Shown: piece after piece, positions 10,207 through 21,100 of the stretch
How the letters are laid out: every line of letters begins with the position of its first letter
Position numbering within the stretch: the stretch's first letter is position 1
From: Prochlorococcus marinus str. MIT 9302
Lineage (GTDB): Bacteria; Cyanobacteriota; Cyanobacteriia; PCC-6307; Cyanobiaceae
Assembly (NCBI RefSeq): GCF_000759975.1
Contig: NZ_JNAM01000004.1
Span: forward strand, 1-37,121
Direction: 5' to 3'
DNA length: 37,121 nucleotides
Position numbers and translations under genes: made by a program
The notes under the pieces: model-generated
Told to the model about the DNA's origin: nothing
Database searches by the model: none
Seen by the model: only the letters and a program-made list of their open reading frames with translations

Positions 10207-10710
10207 TTCACACCAACTTAAAAAATCTTTCACTAATTGCTTTTGAACTCTTGACTTTATACCCAACAAAATTCCATTCAATACTGAATGACCAGTAGAT
10301 TCCAAAATTTTCTTTGGGACCAACTTTAGTAAAGGAGGTTGGCTTACAGTTACCCCTAAAAGCGCCTCTCCTTCTAATCCAATATCAGTTGCTTCCAAAT
10401 TTGCTTTCAAAATAAGATTAAAGTCATCTATGATACCCAAACCATCCAATTCACTTTCAAGAGCACTCATTTTTAAAATTCCATTTTTATTTTCTACCGC
10501 AATTGAAACAACAGGATTGATATCTAATTGAAAAACCTTAAAACTTGTTACTGTATACTTATACCTACCTTCTCCTTCTGGTACTAATTTTTTGGAGTCC
10601 AGCATTGCTCCAACAACTCTTTCTTCTTCCAAAAGATATTTAGAAAGATATTCTTTATTCCGTCTTACGGAAAGCTTTAGTTTTTGTTTTGCATCAAAAG
10701 ACAATAGCAT
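10192..10710 (-). CDS. DUF1997 family protein
   Basis: This 172-residue soluble protein has no signal peptide or membrane segment. Its pattern (lipid-binding-like beta-rich body, [28 protein letters not shown] near 27-54, [24 protein letters not shown] near 125-149) matches DUF1997, a cyanobacterial/plastid family of unknown function with a START-like look. It converges on rnhB with a 15-bp overlap and diverges from pheA, whose start is 52 bp away. Confidence 0.75.
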   Translation of the reverse strand: MLLSFDAKQKLKLSVRRNKEYLSKYLLEEERVVGAMLDSKKLVPEGEGRYKYTVTSFKVFQLDINPVVSIAVENKNGILKMSALESELDGLGIIDDFNLILKANLEATDIGLEGEALLGVTVSQPPLLKLVPKKILESTGHSVLNGILLGIKSRVQKQLVKDFLSWCESNKI

Positions 10711-10762
10711 TTTCTATATTCCTCCAATGCTTACTTGATCTCTTTTTTTCTTACTATTAATC

Positions 10763-11608
10763 ATGCGCAAACAAGTTGCATATTTAGGTCCTAAAGGGAC
10801 ATACGCAGAAAAAGCAGCTCATATATTATCAAAGCTTGCCAATTTTCAGACACCTATATTTGTACCATGTAACGGGCTACATTCGGTTATAAAATCAATA
10901 GCCTACAACAATTGTGATGCTGCTGTAGTTCCTATTGAAAATTCTGTAGAAGGCGGAGTTACAGCTACTCTAGATGCTCTTTGGAAATTTCCTGATATTT
11001 TTATAAATAAAGCAATTGTTTTGCCCATAAAACATGCATTAATTAGTGATGGAGAACTTTCAAATATTTCAGAAGTATTATCTCATCCTCAGGCATTAGC
11101 TCAATGTTCAGAATGGTTATCTGAAAATCTTCCAAATGCTATCCCTCTTCCAACAAATTCAACATCAGAAGCTGTGAATATGGTGAAGGGGAGTAAATTT
11201 AGAGCAGCTATCGGTTCAAAATCATTAATTCAAATTGAAGGTCTTAAAGAATTAGCCTTTCCTATTAATGATGTCCAAGGAAATTGCACTAGATTTGTCT
11301 TATTGAGCAAAGAATTAAATTCTAATTCAGCTAATCTTGCAAGTTTTGCTTTTTCATTAATCTCCAACAAACCCGGTGCTTTACTTAAGGCTATAAATTA
11401 TATTGCTGATTTTGGCTTTAATATGAGTAAAATAGAGTCTAGACCTTCTAAAAGAGAGTTAGGGGAATACATAATATATATTGATTTAGAAATCAAAAAT
11501 CAAAATAATATTGAAAACCTTCTTGAATTAAAAAATAATCTAAAACCTCTATGCAATAACTTTATAGATTTTGGAAATTATTTTTCTGAGAATGTTGAGT
11601 TAGATTAA
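10763..11608 (+). CDS. pheA: Prephenate dehydratase
   Basis: This enzyme converts prephenate to phenylpyruvate in phenylalanine synthesis. The 281-residue protein opens with LGPKGTYAEKAA, contains VVPIENSVEGGV near 54-65 and the catalytic NCTRF motif near 174-178, and ends with an ACT domain (about 193-275) including the effector motifs KPGALLKA and IESRPSK for feedback by phenylalanine. It is a free-standing dehydratase, without a chorismate mutase domain. Its stop is 1 bp from the stop of the convergent methyltransferase gene. Confidence 0.95.
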   Translation: MRKQVAYLGPKGTYAEKAAHILSKLANFQTPIFVPCNGLHSVIKSIAYNNCDAAVVPIENSVEGGVTATLDALWKFPDIFINKAIVLPIKHALISDGELSNISEVLSHPQALAQCSEWLSENLPNAIPLPTNSTSEAVNMVKGSKFRAAIGSKSLIQIEGLKELAFPINDVQGNCTRFVLLSKELNSNSANLASFAFSLISNKPGALLKAINYIADFGFNMSKIESRPSKRELGEYIIYIDLEIKNQNNIENLLELKNNLKPLCNNFIDFGNYFSENVELD

Positions 11609-11609
11609 T

Positions 11610-12545
11610 TTATCCTCTACATTTATAAACTCCAAACTCCATCAAACCTTTTCTAAATGCCCAATTCATTAAAAGTATTGTCGGGATCTCCCTTATTGAC
11701 TTAACTATAGCTAAAGGACCGAGAGTCAAAATTGCAAAAGGTCTTCGAATACCTTCAATTATGGAGTCGTACCATGAAGGATTTGTATAAAAATTCCAAT
11801 TTTCAGAAACAATTAATCCAGCACTGTTTTTATTAGTCCTAAGAATATTAGTAAATTCTTTAATACTTATAAAATTAGGATGTACCCACTGTTCAAGTAA
11901 TTGTTTAAGAACCAACTTCTCAAAAAAAGAAGGTGGATATGACCTGAGATCTCTTGAATTCCAATCAGCTAATGCCAAATACCCTCCAGGTCTTAAAGTT
12001 CTTAGCATTTCATCTGCAAACTTAGCTTTATCATTCATGTGTGCGCCGGCCTCCACACTCCAGACCGCATCAAATGATCCATCTTCAAATTTTAAATTCA
12101 ATGCATCCATAACTTGGAAGTTGCAATTGCATCCAAGAGGAGTAAGTTCTCTTGCTCTTTTTACTTGAGCAGAACTAATTGTAATTCCAGTAACATTAAA
12201 ACCATAATATTTAGCAAGAATCCTAGAACTTCCTCCTATTCCACAACCTACATCAAGTATTCTGGACCCTTTTGGCAATTTATCTAAACCACTCCACTTG
12301 ACTAATTCATGCACAAACTGTACTTTAGCCTTTCTAAAGTCAATATCCCTCCTCTCTGAGGGATAAAAGCCCAAATGTATATGCTCTCCCCACAATCTCT
12401 CAAGTAGCTTATCTTGGGTCCAAGCATCATAGGCAGAAGCAACTGTCCCAGAAGAAATATATTTTCTAGAATTAATTCTCCAGACAATAGATAAAGCAAA
12501 AAGGAATAAAACCAGTGCAAAAAAAGTAAATATTAATTCAAACAT
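11610..12545 (-). CDS. MPBQ/MSBQ methyltransferase (plastoquinone/tocopherol pathway)
   Basis: This 311-residue protein has an N-terminal membrane anchor (about 1-22) and a class I methyltransferase domain with ILDVGCGIGGSSRILA (96-111) and VTGITISSAQVKRA. The run AYDAWTQD, LWGEHIHLG and the C-terminal KSIREIPTILLMNWAF closely match what I recall of Synechocystis Sll0418, which methylates 2-methyl-6-solanyl/phytyl-benzoquinol on the way to plastoquinone and tocopherol. In Prochlorococcus a plastoquinone role is the safest reading. Its ATG follows directly on the stop of the Lon-domain gene (no gap), implying translational coupling. Confidence 0.87.
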   Translation of the reverse strand: MFELIFTFFALVLFLFALSIVWRINSRKYISSGTVASAYDAWTQDKLLERLWGEHIHLGFYPSERRDIDFRKAKVQFVHELVKWSGLDKLPKGSRILDVGCGIGGSSRILAKYYGFNVTGITISSAQVKRARELTPLGCNCNFQVMDALNLKFEDGSFDAVWSVEAGAHMNDKAKFADEMLRTLRPGGYLALADWNSRDLRSYPPSFFEKLVLKQLLEQWVHPNFISIKEFTNILRTNKNSAGLIVSENWNFYTNPSWYDSIIEGIRRPFAILTLGPLAIVKSIREIPTILLMNWAFRKGLMEFGVYKCRG

Positions 12546-13202
12546 TTAATTTTCTTTTATATCAGGAAAACTCTCTTTCAAAGCTGTTCTTGCTGCCAAT
12601 TGTTTTCTTGTATGATCAAGCATTTCATATTCCCTTTGCAAACGAGTATAAGTATTTTTTTCCTCTAGAAGTCTTTGCTGCTCCTCCGCAACAGGACCGC
12701 CTAAATGAGCGCCTATCCAAAATGATAACTCCATAGGATTGTTAGGTAGTTTATCGGGTAGTTTTTTTTTGGTATTTGTCAATTTACTTGTTAGGTTAAT
12801 AACATCACTAAGTGCATCTGTAACTAAATCTTTTAGAGAATCTAATTTTTGAAGGTTAACAACATTATCATCACTAATCCAACTTACCATCGCTGTGCAA
12901 TATGGGGTTGAACGAGTTATTTCTAATACTTGAAATCTTTGTTGTCCGAGAGTGACAATATTACTTCTTCCATCCTCTGCAGTTTGATGTTGTAATATTT
13001 GCGCACAGCATCCGACATTAGCCATACTTTTTGTATTTGGATCCCACTTTATCACTCCAAACATGGAATCAGATTCCAAGACAGATTGAAGCATGATTCT
13101 GTATCTAGATTCAAAAATGTGCAAAGGCAAAATTTCTTGAGGAAAAAGAACAACTTCCGGCAAAGGGAATAAAGGTAATTCCCTTACTGAAAGCTCTCCC
13201 AT
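12546..13202 (-). CDS. Lon N-terminal (substrate-binding) domain protein
   Basis: This 218-residue protein consists of the LON substrate-binding domain only: LPLFPLPEVVLFPQEILPLHIFESRYR near 9-35, then LQHQTAEDGRSNIVTLGQQRFQV. A helical tail follows (about 150-215) with coiled-coil character. There is no AAA+ or protease domain. Such stand-alone proteins are conserved in cyanobacteria without a settled function. It lies 54 bp downstream of rpsJ and abuts the methyltransferase gene, so it is likely the penultimate gene of the extended str operon. Confidence 0.9.
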   Translation of the reverse strand: MGELSVRELPLFPLPEVVLFPQEILPLHIFESRYRIMLQSVLESDSMFGVIKWDPNTKSMANVGCCAQILQHQTAEDGRSNIVTLGQQRFQVLEITRSTPYCTAMVSWISDDNVVNLQKLDSLKDLVTDALSDVINLTSKLTNTKKKLPDKLPNNPMELSFWIGAHLGGPVAEEQQRLLEEKNTYTRLQREYEMLDHTRKQLAARTALKESFPDIKEN

Positions 13203-13256
13203 TTAAACCTCATTAATTTTTCTATAATAATCAATTTAAGTCGTTTTCGGGATTTC

Positions 13257-13577
13257 TTAAAGTTTAACTTCTATGTCTACACCACTAGGAAGATCCAACT
13301 TCATTAAGGCATCAATAGTTTTAGCGGAAGGACTGTAAATATCGATTATTCTTCGGTGAGTTCTTGTTTCAAAATGCTCTCTAGAATCTTTATCAACATG
13401 GGGTGACCTCAAGACACAATATATTTTCCTTTTAGTAGGCAAAGGTATTGGACCTATCGCTGAGGCAGAGGTATTATCGGCAGTTTGAATTATTTTGTTG
13501 CAAGATAAATCTAGCATTCTTCTATCAAACGCTTTTAGTCTTATTCTTATTTTTTGTTGTGCAATTGATGCAGTCAT
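13257..13577 (-). CDS. rpsJ: 30S ribosomal protein S10
   Basis: The 106-residue protein carries [15 protein letters not shown] near the N-terminus, [29 protein letters not shown] in two parts near 42-70, and [32 protein letters not shown] split across the end, all diagnostic of S10. S10 is part of the 30S head and of NusB-linked antitermination. As usual in cyanobacteria it lies behind tuf rather than heading an S10 operon. Confidence 0.97.
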   Translation of the reverse strand: MTASIAQQKIRIRLKAFDRRMLDLSCNKIIQTADNTSASAIGPIPLPTKRKIYCVLRSPHVDKDSREHFETRTHRRIIDIYSPSAKTIDALMKLDLPSGVDIEVKL

Positions 13578-13601
13578 AATTTCAAATTAACTTCTAGTAA
13601 T

Positions 13602-13624
13602 GGGCCATTGATTAAAAATGGCCC
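13602..13624 (-). other. Hairpin between tuf and rpsJ
   Basis: GGGCCAT (13602-13608) pairs with ATGGCCC (13618-13624) around a 9-nt loop. The stem is G+C-rich in a very A+T-rich gap. No U-tract follows on the minus strand, so it looks like a processing or attenuation element rather than a simple terminator. Confidence 0.55.
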
Positions 13625-13679
13625 TAATCCATTAACTTATATTAGGTTATTGAGGTTAAATTCTTAAAATTCAAATTTA

Positions 13680-14879
13680 TTATTTAAGAATTTTAGAAAC
13701 AACTCCAGCACCAATAGTACGTCCACCTTCACGGATTGCGAATCGCATTCTTTGTTCAATAGCTACTGGACAAATTAATTCTCCAGTCATCTTGATTCTG
13801 TCACCTGGCATAACCATTTCAACATTAGAACCATCATCAGAGGTAAATGCTGTGATTTGACCGGTCACATCAGTTGTTCTGATGTAAAACTGAGGTCTAT
13901 ATCCTGCGAAGAAAGGAGTATGTCGGCCGCCCTCTTCTTTTTTGAGGACATACACTTCTCCTTCAAACTGAGTGTGAGGAGTAATAGAACCTTTCTTAAC
14001 AAGTACCATTCCTCTCTCAATATCTTCTTTCTGGACACCACGTAACAGTAACCCAACGTTATCTCCAGCCATACCTTCATCGAGAAGTTTGCGGAACATT
14101 TCAACGCCAGTAACAGTTGTTAATCTTGTATCTCTTATCCCAACTATTTCAATTTCTTCTCCAACCTTAACTTTACCTCTTTCAATTCTTCCAGTAGCAA
14201 CAGTTCCTCTACCAGTAATTGAGAAAACATCTTCAACTGCCATCAAAAATGGTTTATCAACTTCTCTTTCCGGTTCAGGGATGCTAGCATCAACTGCTTT
14301 CATTAATTCTTCAATTTTTGATTCCCAAGTAGAATCACCTTCAAGAGCTTTTAAACCAGAAACTTGGACTATAGGAATATCATCTCCTGGGAAGTCATAA
14401 CTATCTAATAGTTCTCTGATTTCCATTTCAACAAGTTCAATAATTTCTTCATCATCGACCATATCGCATTTGTTTAGAGCAACTACAAGAGCAGGAACTC
14501 CAACTTGTTTAGCTAGAAGAATATGCTCTTTTGTTTGCGCCATAGGACCATCTGTCGCTGCGCAAACTAGAATAGCTCCGTCCATTTGGGCAGCACCTGT
14601 AATCATGTTTTTCACATAATCAGCATGTCCAGGACAATCGACATGAGCATAATGTCTGCCTTCAGTTTCATATTCTACGTGAGCCGTATTAATTGTAATG
14701 CCCCGCTCTCTTTCCTCAGGAGCACCATCAATGTCTCCATAGTCTTGAGCTTGAGCTTGACCTTTTTTTGCTAATACATTTGTAATAGCAGCAGTAAGTG
14801 TTGTTTTTCCATGATCAACATGGCCAATAGTACCTATGTTGACATGTGGTTTGTTCCTTTCGAACTTCTCGCGAGCCAT
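13680..14879 (-). CDS. tuf: Elongation factor Tu
   Basis: EF-Tu delivers aminoacyl-tRNA to the ribosomal A site. The 399-residue protein has GHVDHGKTT near 19-27, DCPGHADYV near 80-88 and NKCDMV near 136-141, and ends with [10 protein letters not shown]. It is 45 bp downstream of fusA and 102 bp upstream of rpsJ, in the standard str order. Only this copy is in the window. Confidence 0.99.
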   Translation of the reverse strand: MAREKFERNKPHVNIGTIGHVDHGKTTLTAAITNVLAKKGQAQAQDYGDIDGAPEERERGITINTAHVEYETEGRHYAHVDCPGHADYVKNMITGAAQMDGAILVCAATDGPMAQTKEHILLAKQVGVPALVVALNKCDMVDDEEIIELVEMEIRELLDSYDFPGDDIPIVQVSGLKALEGDSTWESKIEELMKAVDASIPEPEREVDKPFLMAVEDVFSITGRGTVATGRIERGKVKVGEEIEIVGIRDTRLTTVTGVEMFRKLLDEGMAGDNVGLLLRGVQKEDIERGMVLVKKGSITPHTQFEGEVYVLKKEEGGRHTPFFAGYRPQFYIRTTDVTGQITAFTSDDGSNVEMVMPGDRIKMTGELICPVAIEQRMRFAIREGGRTIGAGVVSKILK

Positions 14880-14924
14880 TTTGAATTAAAGAATCGAGGG
14901 TTTAAGAGTGTTTTAGTTTAGAGA

Positions 14925-17000
14925 TCAGGAGTTGCCCTGATTCTTGGAAATGATAGCTTCAGCAACATTACGAGGAACTTCCTCATAATTTGCGAACTCC
15001 ATTGAAAATATACCCCGACCTTGAGTCATTGATCGGAGTTGAGTAGCATAACCGAACATTTCGGCTAAGGGTACTTTGGCCTGTACCTTAGACAATCCAT
15101 CATCAACAGATTGTCCTTCTACTTGACCTCTTCTAGAAGAGAGATCACCAATTACAGAGCCAAGAAAGTCGTCAGGACTTTCGACCTCAACTTTCATCAT
15201 AGGCTCTAAGAGGACAGGATTACATTTTTTAACCCCATCTTTAAAAGCCATGGAACCTGCAATTTTGAAAGCCATTTCAGATGAGTCTACATCGTGGAAT
15301 GAACCATCGACTAGTGTTACTTTTACATCAATGAGTGGATAACCGGCAAGAACACCAGATTCGCAGGTTTCTTTCATTCCATTAGATGCAGGCCCAATGT
15401 ACTCTTTTGGTACAGTTCCACCAACAATTTTGTTGACAAATTCAAAACCTTTACCAACTTCAGCAGGTTCCATTTCAATTATTACATGACCATATTGACC
15501 TTTTCCTCCAGTTTGCCTTGCATATTTCCCTTCACCTTTAGAGCTAGATCTAATGGTCTCTCTATACGAAACTTGAGGAGCTCCAATATTAGCTTCAACT
15601 TTAAATTCCCTTAACATTCTGTCAACAAGTATTTCTAGGTGCAACTCACCCATACCAGCAATTACAGTTTGATTTGTCTCAGGATCTGTACTTACCCTAA
15701 ATGTTGGATCCTCTTCAGACAAAGCAGTTAAAGCTTTTGATAATTTTTCCATATCCCCTTTGGTTTTTGGCTCGACGGCCACTGAGATAACTGGTTCAGG
15801 GATAAACAATGTCTCCAAAACTATAGGATCTTCTGTATTACACAAAGTATCACCAGTTGTTGTGTTCTTTAGACCTAATACAGCTCCTAAATCACCAGCC
15901 CTCAATTCATCAACCTCCTCTCTTTCATCAGCCTTTAGAATAACTAATCTAGAAATTCTCTCTTTAGCATCTTTAGTGGAATTCATGACATAACTTCCCT
16001 TTGAAAGAACACCTGAATACATTCTTACAAAAGTTAATTTCCCATAGGGATCTGACATCACTTTGAAAGCTAATGCACTGAAAGGAGCATTATCATCTGA
16101 AGGTCTAAAATCTTCTTTACCACTTGGTAAAACACCTTGTATTGGTTTAACATCAACTGGAGCTGGCAAGTAATCAACAACAGCATCTAAGACAAGTTGA
16201 ACTCCTTTATTCTTAAAAGCTGAACCACACAATACAGGTACCAATCCATGTTTTAAAACCCCTTCTCTAATACCTTTTTTCAGTTGTTCTTCAGATAATT
16301 CTCCTGTTTCAAGAAATACTTCTATTAACTCTTCATCATTTTCTGCTACGCTCTCCATCAACTTATTTCGCCACTCTGCAGCTTCCGCCTCCATTGCAGA
16401 AGGGATCGGTGCTTCTTCAATATCTGTACCTAAATCATTTTTGTAGAGATAAGCTTTATTAGCAACTAAATCAATAATGCCTGTTAGATCACCTTCAGAT
16501 CCAATAGGCAACTGTATAGGAAGTGCATTTGCCTTTAGTCGATCTTTAATTTGATTATTCACTTTTAAAAAATCTGCGCCAGTTCTATCCATTTTGTTAA
16601 CAAAAACCATTCTTGGAACTGAGTACCTATCCGCTTGACGCCAAACTGTTTCAGATTGAGGTTGAACTCCACCAACAGCGCAAAATACTGCAATAACTCC
16701 ATCCAAGACTCGCATTGATCTTTCCACTTCAATGGTAAAATCAACGTGTCCTGGAGTGTCAATAATATTTATCCTGTGATCTTGCCAACTTGTAGATATT
16801 GCAGCAGCAGTAATAGTTATTCCTCTTTCTCTTTCTTGAGCCATCCAATCTGTTACGGCAGCGCCATCATGAACCTCACCTATCTTGTGAACTACACCTG
16901 AATAAAACAATATTCTTTCGGTTGTTGTTGTCTTCCCTGCATCAATATGAGCGGCTATACCTATGTTTCTTACTCGTTCTAGGGGAAAGTCGCGTGCCAA
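14925..17000 (-). CDS. fusA: Elongation factor G
   Basis: EF-G catalyses ribosomal translocation. The 691-residue protein has [15 protein letters not shown] near 17-31, DTPGHVDF near 81-88 and NKMDRTGA near 135-142, with the five-domain length expected. Domain IV contains the [10 protein letters not shown] segment. It is the third gene of the str operon, 98 bp after rpsG. This is the sole fusA copy in the window. Confidence 0.98.
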   Translation of the reverse strand: MARDFPLERVRNIGIAAHIDAGKTTTTERILFYSGVVHKIGEVHDGAAVTDWMAQERERGITITAAAISTSWQDHRINIIDTPGHVDFTIEVERSMRVLDGVIAVFCAVGGVQPQSETVWRQADRYSVPRMVFVNKMDRTGADFLKVNNQIKDRLKANALPIQLPIGSEGDLTGIIDLVANKAYLYKNDLGTDIEEAPIPSAMEAEAAEWRNKLMESVAENDEELIEVFLETGELSEEQLKKGIREGVLKHGLVPVLCGSAFKNKGVQLVLDAVVDYLPAPVDVKPIQGVLPSGKEDFRPSDDNAPFSALAFKVMSDPYGKLTFVRMYSGVLSKGSYVMNSTKDAKERISRLVILKADEREEVDELRAGDLGAVLGLKNTTTGDTLCNTEDPIVLETLFIPEPVISVAVEPKTKGDMEKLSKALTALSEEDPTFRVSTDPETNQTVIAGMGELHLEILVDRMLREFKVEANIGAPQVSYRETIRSSSKGEGKYARQTGGKGQYGHVIIEMEPAEVGKGFEFVNKIVGGTVPKEYIGPASNGMKETCESGVLAGYPLIDVKVTLVDGSFHDVDSSEMAFKIAGSMAFKDGVKKCNPVLLEPMMKVEVESPDDFLGSVIGDLSSRRGQVEGQSVDDGLSKVQAKVPLAEMFGYATQLRSMTQGRGIFSMEFANYEEVPRNVAEAIISKNQGNS

Positions 17001-17098
17001 TTTTAAAGCTCCAAATAAAATAATTTTTGATAAGTATAGTTCACACTAAAAAGTAAACTTTTATAATAATAAACTACTTAAGTACCTTTTTGACGAAA

Positions 17099-17569
17099 TT
17101 AATATCTGTAATGAGCAAATGCTTTATTTGCTTCAGCCATTTTATGAGTATCTTCTCTTTTTTTGACTGAACTACCAGTTTCATTTGCCGCATCCATTAA
17201 CTCACCAGCAAGTTTTTGGGACATACTTTTGCCATTTCTTGCTCGAGAGAATGTTACAAGCCATCTTAATGCCATAGCTATACCCCTCTCTTGGCGCACT
17301 TCCATTGGAACTTGATATGTGGCACCACCAACTCTTCTAGCTCTTACCTCGACAAGAGGAGTAGCATTTTTTACAGCTGTTTCAAATAATTCAACAGCAT
17401 TCCCACCAGTTCTCTCACTTATTAGTGAAAAAGCATCAGACAATATTCTTTGTGCTGTAGATTTCTTACCATGTTTCATCAATCTAGAAATCATCATTGA
17501 AGCTAAACGACTATTAAACTGGGGATCTGGAAGAACTGGTCTTTTTACTGCTGCGTTACGACGTGACAT
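17099..17569 (-). CDS. rpsG: 30S ribosomal protein S7
   Basis: The 156-residue S7 sequence shows [18 protein letters not shown], then [13 protein letters not shown] and [16 protein letters not shown], and ends [10 protein letters not shown]7 nucleates assembly of the 30S head and in many bacteria represses its own operon by binding the mRNA between rpsL and rpsG. Here that gap is only 25 bp, leaving little room for the E. coli-type site. Confidence 0.98.
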   Translation of the reverse strand: MSRRNAAVKRPVLPDPQFNSRLASMMISRLMKHGKKSTAQRILSDAFSLISERTGGNAVELFETAVKNATPLVEVRARRVGGATYQVPMEVRQERGIAMALRWLVTFSRARNGKSMSQKLAGELMDAANETGSSVKKREDTHKMAEANKAFAHYRY

Positions 17570-17594
17570 GTTTTTTAAAAGTACTGTTTACAAA

Positions 17595-17969
17595 TTAATC
17601 TTTTGGAGCTTTTGCTCCGTATTTAGATCTGGATTGACGTCTATCTTTGACTCCAGCTGTATCTAAAGTTCCTCTTATTATATGATATCTAACTCCCGGT
17701 AAATCTTTAACCCTTCCTCCTCTAAGTAGGACTACAGAGTGCTCTTGCAAATTATGTCCAATGCCAGGGATATAAGCTGTTACTTCGAAACCGGAGGTCA
17801 ATCTTACCCTCGCAACTTTTCTTAGAGCTGAATTAGGTTTTTTAGGAGTTGATGTATAAACCCTTGTACATACCCCTCTTCTCTCAGGGCAAGCTTTAAG
17901 TGCAGGTGATTTTGTTTTTTTTGTCAGACGTTTTCTTTCTGATCCTACTAATTGAGAAATGGTGGGCAT
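17595..17969 (-). CDS. rpsL: 30S ribosomal protein S12
   Basis: The 124-residue S12 begins [20 protein letters not shown] and carries the decoding-centre motif KKPNSALRK (near 42-50) and [19 protein letters not shown]. The residues where streptomycin resistance changes occur look wild type (KPNSA). It is the first gene of the str operon; its leader holds a conspicuous hairpin. Confidence 0.98.
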   Translation of the reverse strand: MPTISQLVGSERKRLTKKTKSPALKACPERRGVCTRVYTSTPKKPNSALRKVARVRLTSGFEVTAYIPGIGHNLQEHSVVLLRGGRVKDLPGVRYHIIRGTLDTAGVKDRRQSRSKYGAKAPKD

Positions 17970-18007
17970 CTAATATATGTTAAATAAAATAAACATTCAA
18001 CTATCAT

Positions 18008-18035
18008 AACCTTTTGCGCGCACCAACCAAAGGTT
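18008..18035 (-). promoter_or_regulatory. Hairpin in the rpsL (str operon) leader
   Basis: On the minus strand AACCTTTG (18035-18028) pairs with CAAAAGGTT (18016-18008) with one bulged A. The 11-nt loop holds the G+C-rich TTGGTGCGCG, which stands out from its surroundings. It lies 39-66 nt ahead of the rpsL ATG, where a ribosomal-protein autoregulatory leader could sit. Confidence 0.5.
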
Positions 18036-18117
18036 TTAATCATATTTAAAAAAATCTTGAAAATAAAATTGTTTACTAAATATTCATTATTTTTAGATTT
18101 ATTTTGATATTTATTTT

Positions 18118-18123
18118 TATAAT
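18118..18123 (+). promoter_or_regulatory. Candidate -10 box for glutamate synthase
   Basis: A perfect TATAAT lies 36 nt before the glsF ATG. No TTGACA-like -35 is present at the right spacing, and no GTA-N8-TAC NtcA box was found in the gap. Confidence 0.4.
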
Positions 18124-18159
18124 AGAGATACATCAATAACTAAATAGAATAAATAATCT

Positions 18160-21100
18160 ATGGGAGAGAGTATCAAAAGAATAGTTGAGCCATATCAAGA
18201 TAGTTTTTCCCCAAATGGAATAATTGGTGAAAAAGATGCTTGTGGAGTTGGTTTTATAGCAAATATCAATGGGCTAGAAAGCAACTGGATTCTTAAACAA
18301 TCGCTAAAGGGACTTAACTGCATGGAGCATAGAGGTGGTTGTGGAGGAGATAGTGATTCAGGAGATGGCGCAGGCATTTTATGTTCAATTCCCTGGGGAT
18401 ATATCGATCCAAAAATGAATCTTGAAAATACACAAGACTTGGATAGAGGTTTAGGCATGGTTTTTATGCCTAATAAAAAAGAGAAAATTGAAGAATGTAA
18501 ATCAATATGTGAAAAAGAAGCAGAGAAATTAAGAGTCAAGAAAACATTTTGGAGAACAGTACCTGTTAACAATGAAATCTTAGGTCCTTTAGCTAAAGCA
18601 AATGCTCCGTTCATAAGTCAGTGGATTATCTACATAGATAAAAAAGATAATCAGGATATTGAGAGGCTTTTATTCCAATTAAGAAAAAGAATTGAGAAAA
18701 AAATAAGAAAAGCTTTTAAAAACCATGTTGGTGATTGTGAATTTTATTTTGCTTCTCTGAGTTCTCAAACAGTTGTATATAAAGGCATGGTTCGTTCTGA
18801 AATATTATCTGAGTTTTATCAAGATCTAAAAGACGAAAATTTTAGAGTCTCATTTTCCGTTTACCATAGGAGGTTTAGTACTAATACACTTCCAAAATGG
18901 CCGCTAGCCCAGCCCATGAGATTTTTAGGTCATAATGGTGAAATAAACACTCTCTTAGGTAATATCAACTGGGCTAAGGCATCAGAAACACATATTGATG
19001 ATTTTTGGGGAGACTTATCTAATGAAATCAAGCCTATCGTAGATGTAAATAAAAGTGATTCATCAAATCTCGATGCAACTCTTGAAATCAATATTCGTTC
19101 AGGTCAACCCATTACCGACTCATTATTAAAACTTGTTCCTGAAGCATTTAGAGATCAACCCGAACTTGAACAAAGAGGGGAGATTAAAGCATTTTACGAA
19201 TATTCTGCGAGCCTACAAGAAGCCTGGGATGGTCCTGCCCTCCTTGTATTTGCTGATGGAAATTTTGTCGGAGCAACGCTTGATAGAAATGGTCTAAGAC
19301 CAGCAAGATATTCAATAACAAACGATGGTTTTGTAATAATGGGTTCCGAAACAGGAGTGGTAGATCTCGAAGAGGAAAGAGTAATAGAAAAAGGTCGATT
19401 AGGACCCGGGCAAATGTTAGCTGTTGATTTTCATCAAAATAAAGTTCTGAGAAATTGGGAAGTAAAGACTGAAGCTGCTCAAAGGCATAACTATAAAAAT
19501 CTCTTAAAAAATAGAATTTTAAAAATTGAAAATAATGAATGGTTAAAAGACTGCAAGCTAAAAGACCTTGAGTTATTACAACAGCAAACTGCATATGGTT
19601 TTTCAGCGGAAGATAATGATCTTATCTTAGATTCAATGGCCTCATTAGCTAAAGAACCTACTTATTGCATGGGAGATGACATCCCATTAGCGGTACTCTC
19701 TTCAAAGCCACATATTTTATATGACTATTTCAAGCAAAGATTTGCGCAAGTTACTAATCCTCCAATTGACCCTCTAAGAGAAAAACTTGTCATGAGTTTA
19801 GAAATGCATCTTGGAGAAAGATGTACACCATTTGAGATTAAAGGAGCTAAACCTTTTGTTCATTTACAAACTCCAATTCTCAACGAAGAAGAGCTCTTAA
19901 CAATAAAAAAATCAAAAATTAAATCTCAAACAATTTCAAGTTTGTTTAATATTGAAGAAGGTTTGCAAGGCTTAGAGAACCAATTAAAAACAATTTGTGA
20001 ACAGAGTGAGCTCTCTATAAAAGAGGGTTGTTCCATAATTATTATTTCTGATAAGGGGATTAATCCTAAAAAGACTTTTATTCCTCCATTACTTGCTGTT
20101 GGAGCAATTCATCATTATCTTCTTAAAAAAGAAATCAGATTAAAAGCTTCTCTCATAGTTGAGACAGGGCAATGTTGGAGTACACATCACTTAGCTTGTT
20201 TAATTGGTTATGGTGCAAGCGCAGTTTGTCCTTGGCTAACCTTCGAAGCTGGTAGACACTGGTTAAAGCATCCAAAAACTCAAAAACTTATAGATAGCAA
20301 AAAAATTAATCCATTATCAATAATTGATGTTCAAGAAAATATTAAAAAAGCTCTAGAAGATGGTCTTAGAAAAATTCTTTCAAAAATAGGCATCTCACTT
20401 TTGTCTAGTTATCATGGTGCACAAATTTTTGAAGCTGTAGGCCTTGGATCTGACTTAATAAAAATTGCTTTTGATGGGACAACAAGCCGTATCGCTGGCA
20501 TAACATTAAAAGAATTAACTAATGAAACACTTTCAATACATACGAAAGCCTATCCAGAGATCGATTTAAAGAAATTAGAATTTTTAGGATTTGTACAATT
20601 TAGAAATAATGGAGAATATCACTCTAATAATCCTGAGATGTCCAAAGTTTTACATACAGCTGTAAAACAAGGACCAGGATACGATCATTTTGAAACTTAC
20701 AAAAAACTCATTAGTAATAGACCGACAACATCTCTAAGAGATTTACTAACAATTAATTCAAAAAGAAAAAGCATTCCATTAGATGAAGTTGAAAGTGTTG
20801 AATCAATTTGCAACAGATTCTGTACTGGAGGAATGAGTTTGGGTGCTTTATCAAGAGAAGCGCATGAAGTTCTAGCAGTTGCAATGAATAGAATTGGTGG
20901 AAAAAGTAACAGTGGAGAAGGTGGGGAAGATCCAGCTCGTTTTAATGTTTTAAATGATATTGATGAAAATACTCAATCAGCGACGTTGCCATTTATTAAA
21001 GGTCTAAAAAATGGAGACACCGCATGCTCAGCTATTAAACAAATAGCATCAGGTAGATTTGGAGTTACACCTGAATATCTAAGAAGTGGTAAACAACTCG

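Noticed and set aside
17970-18159. NtcA binding site for glutamate synthase
   Set aside because: No GTA-N8-TAC match was found at a useful distance from the TATAAT box.
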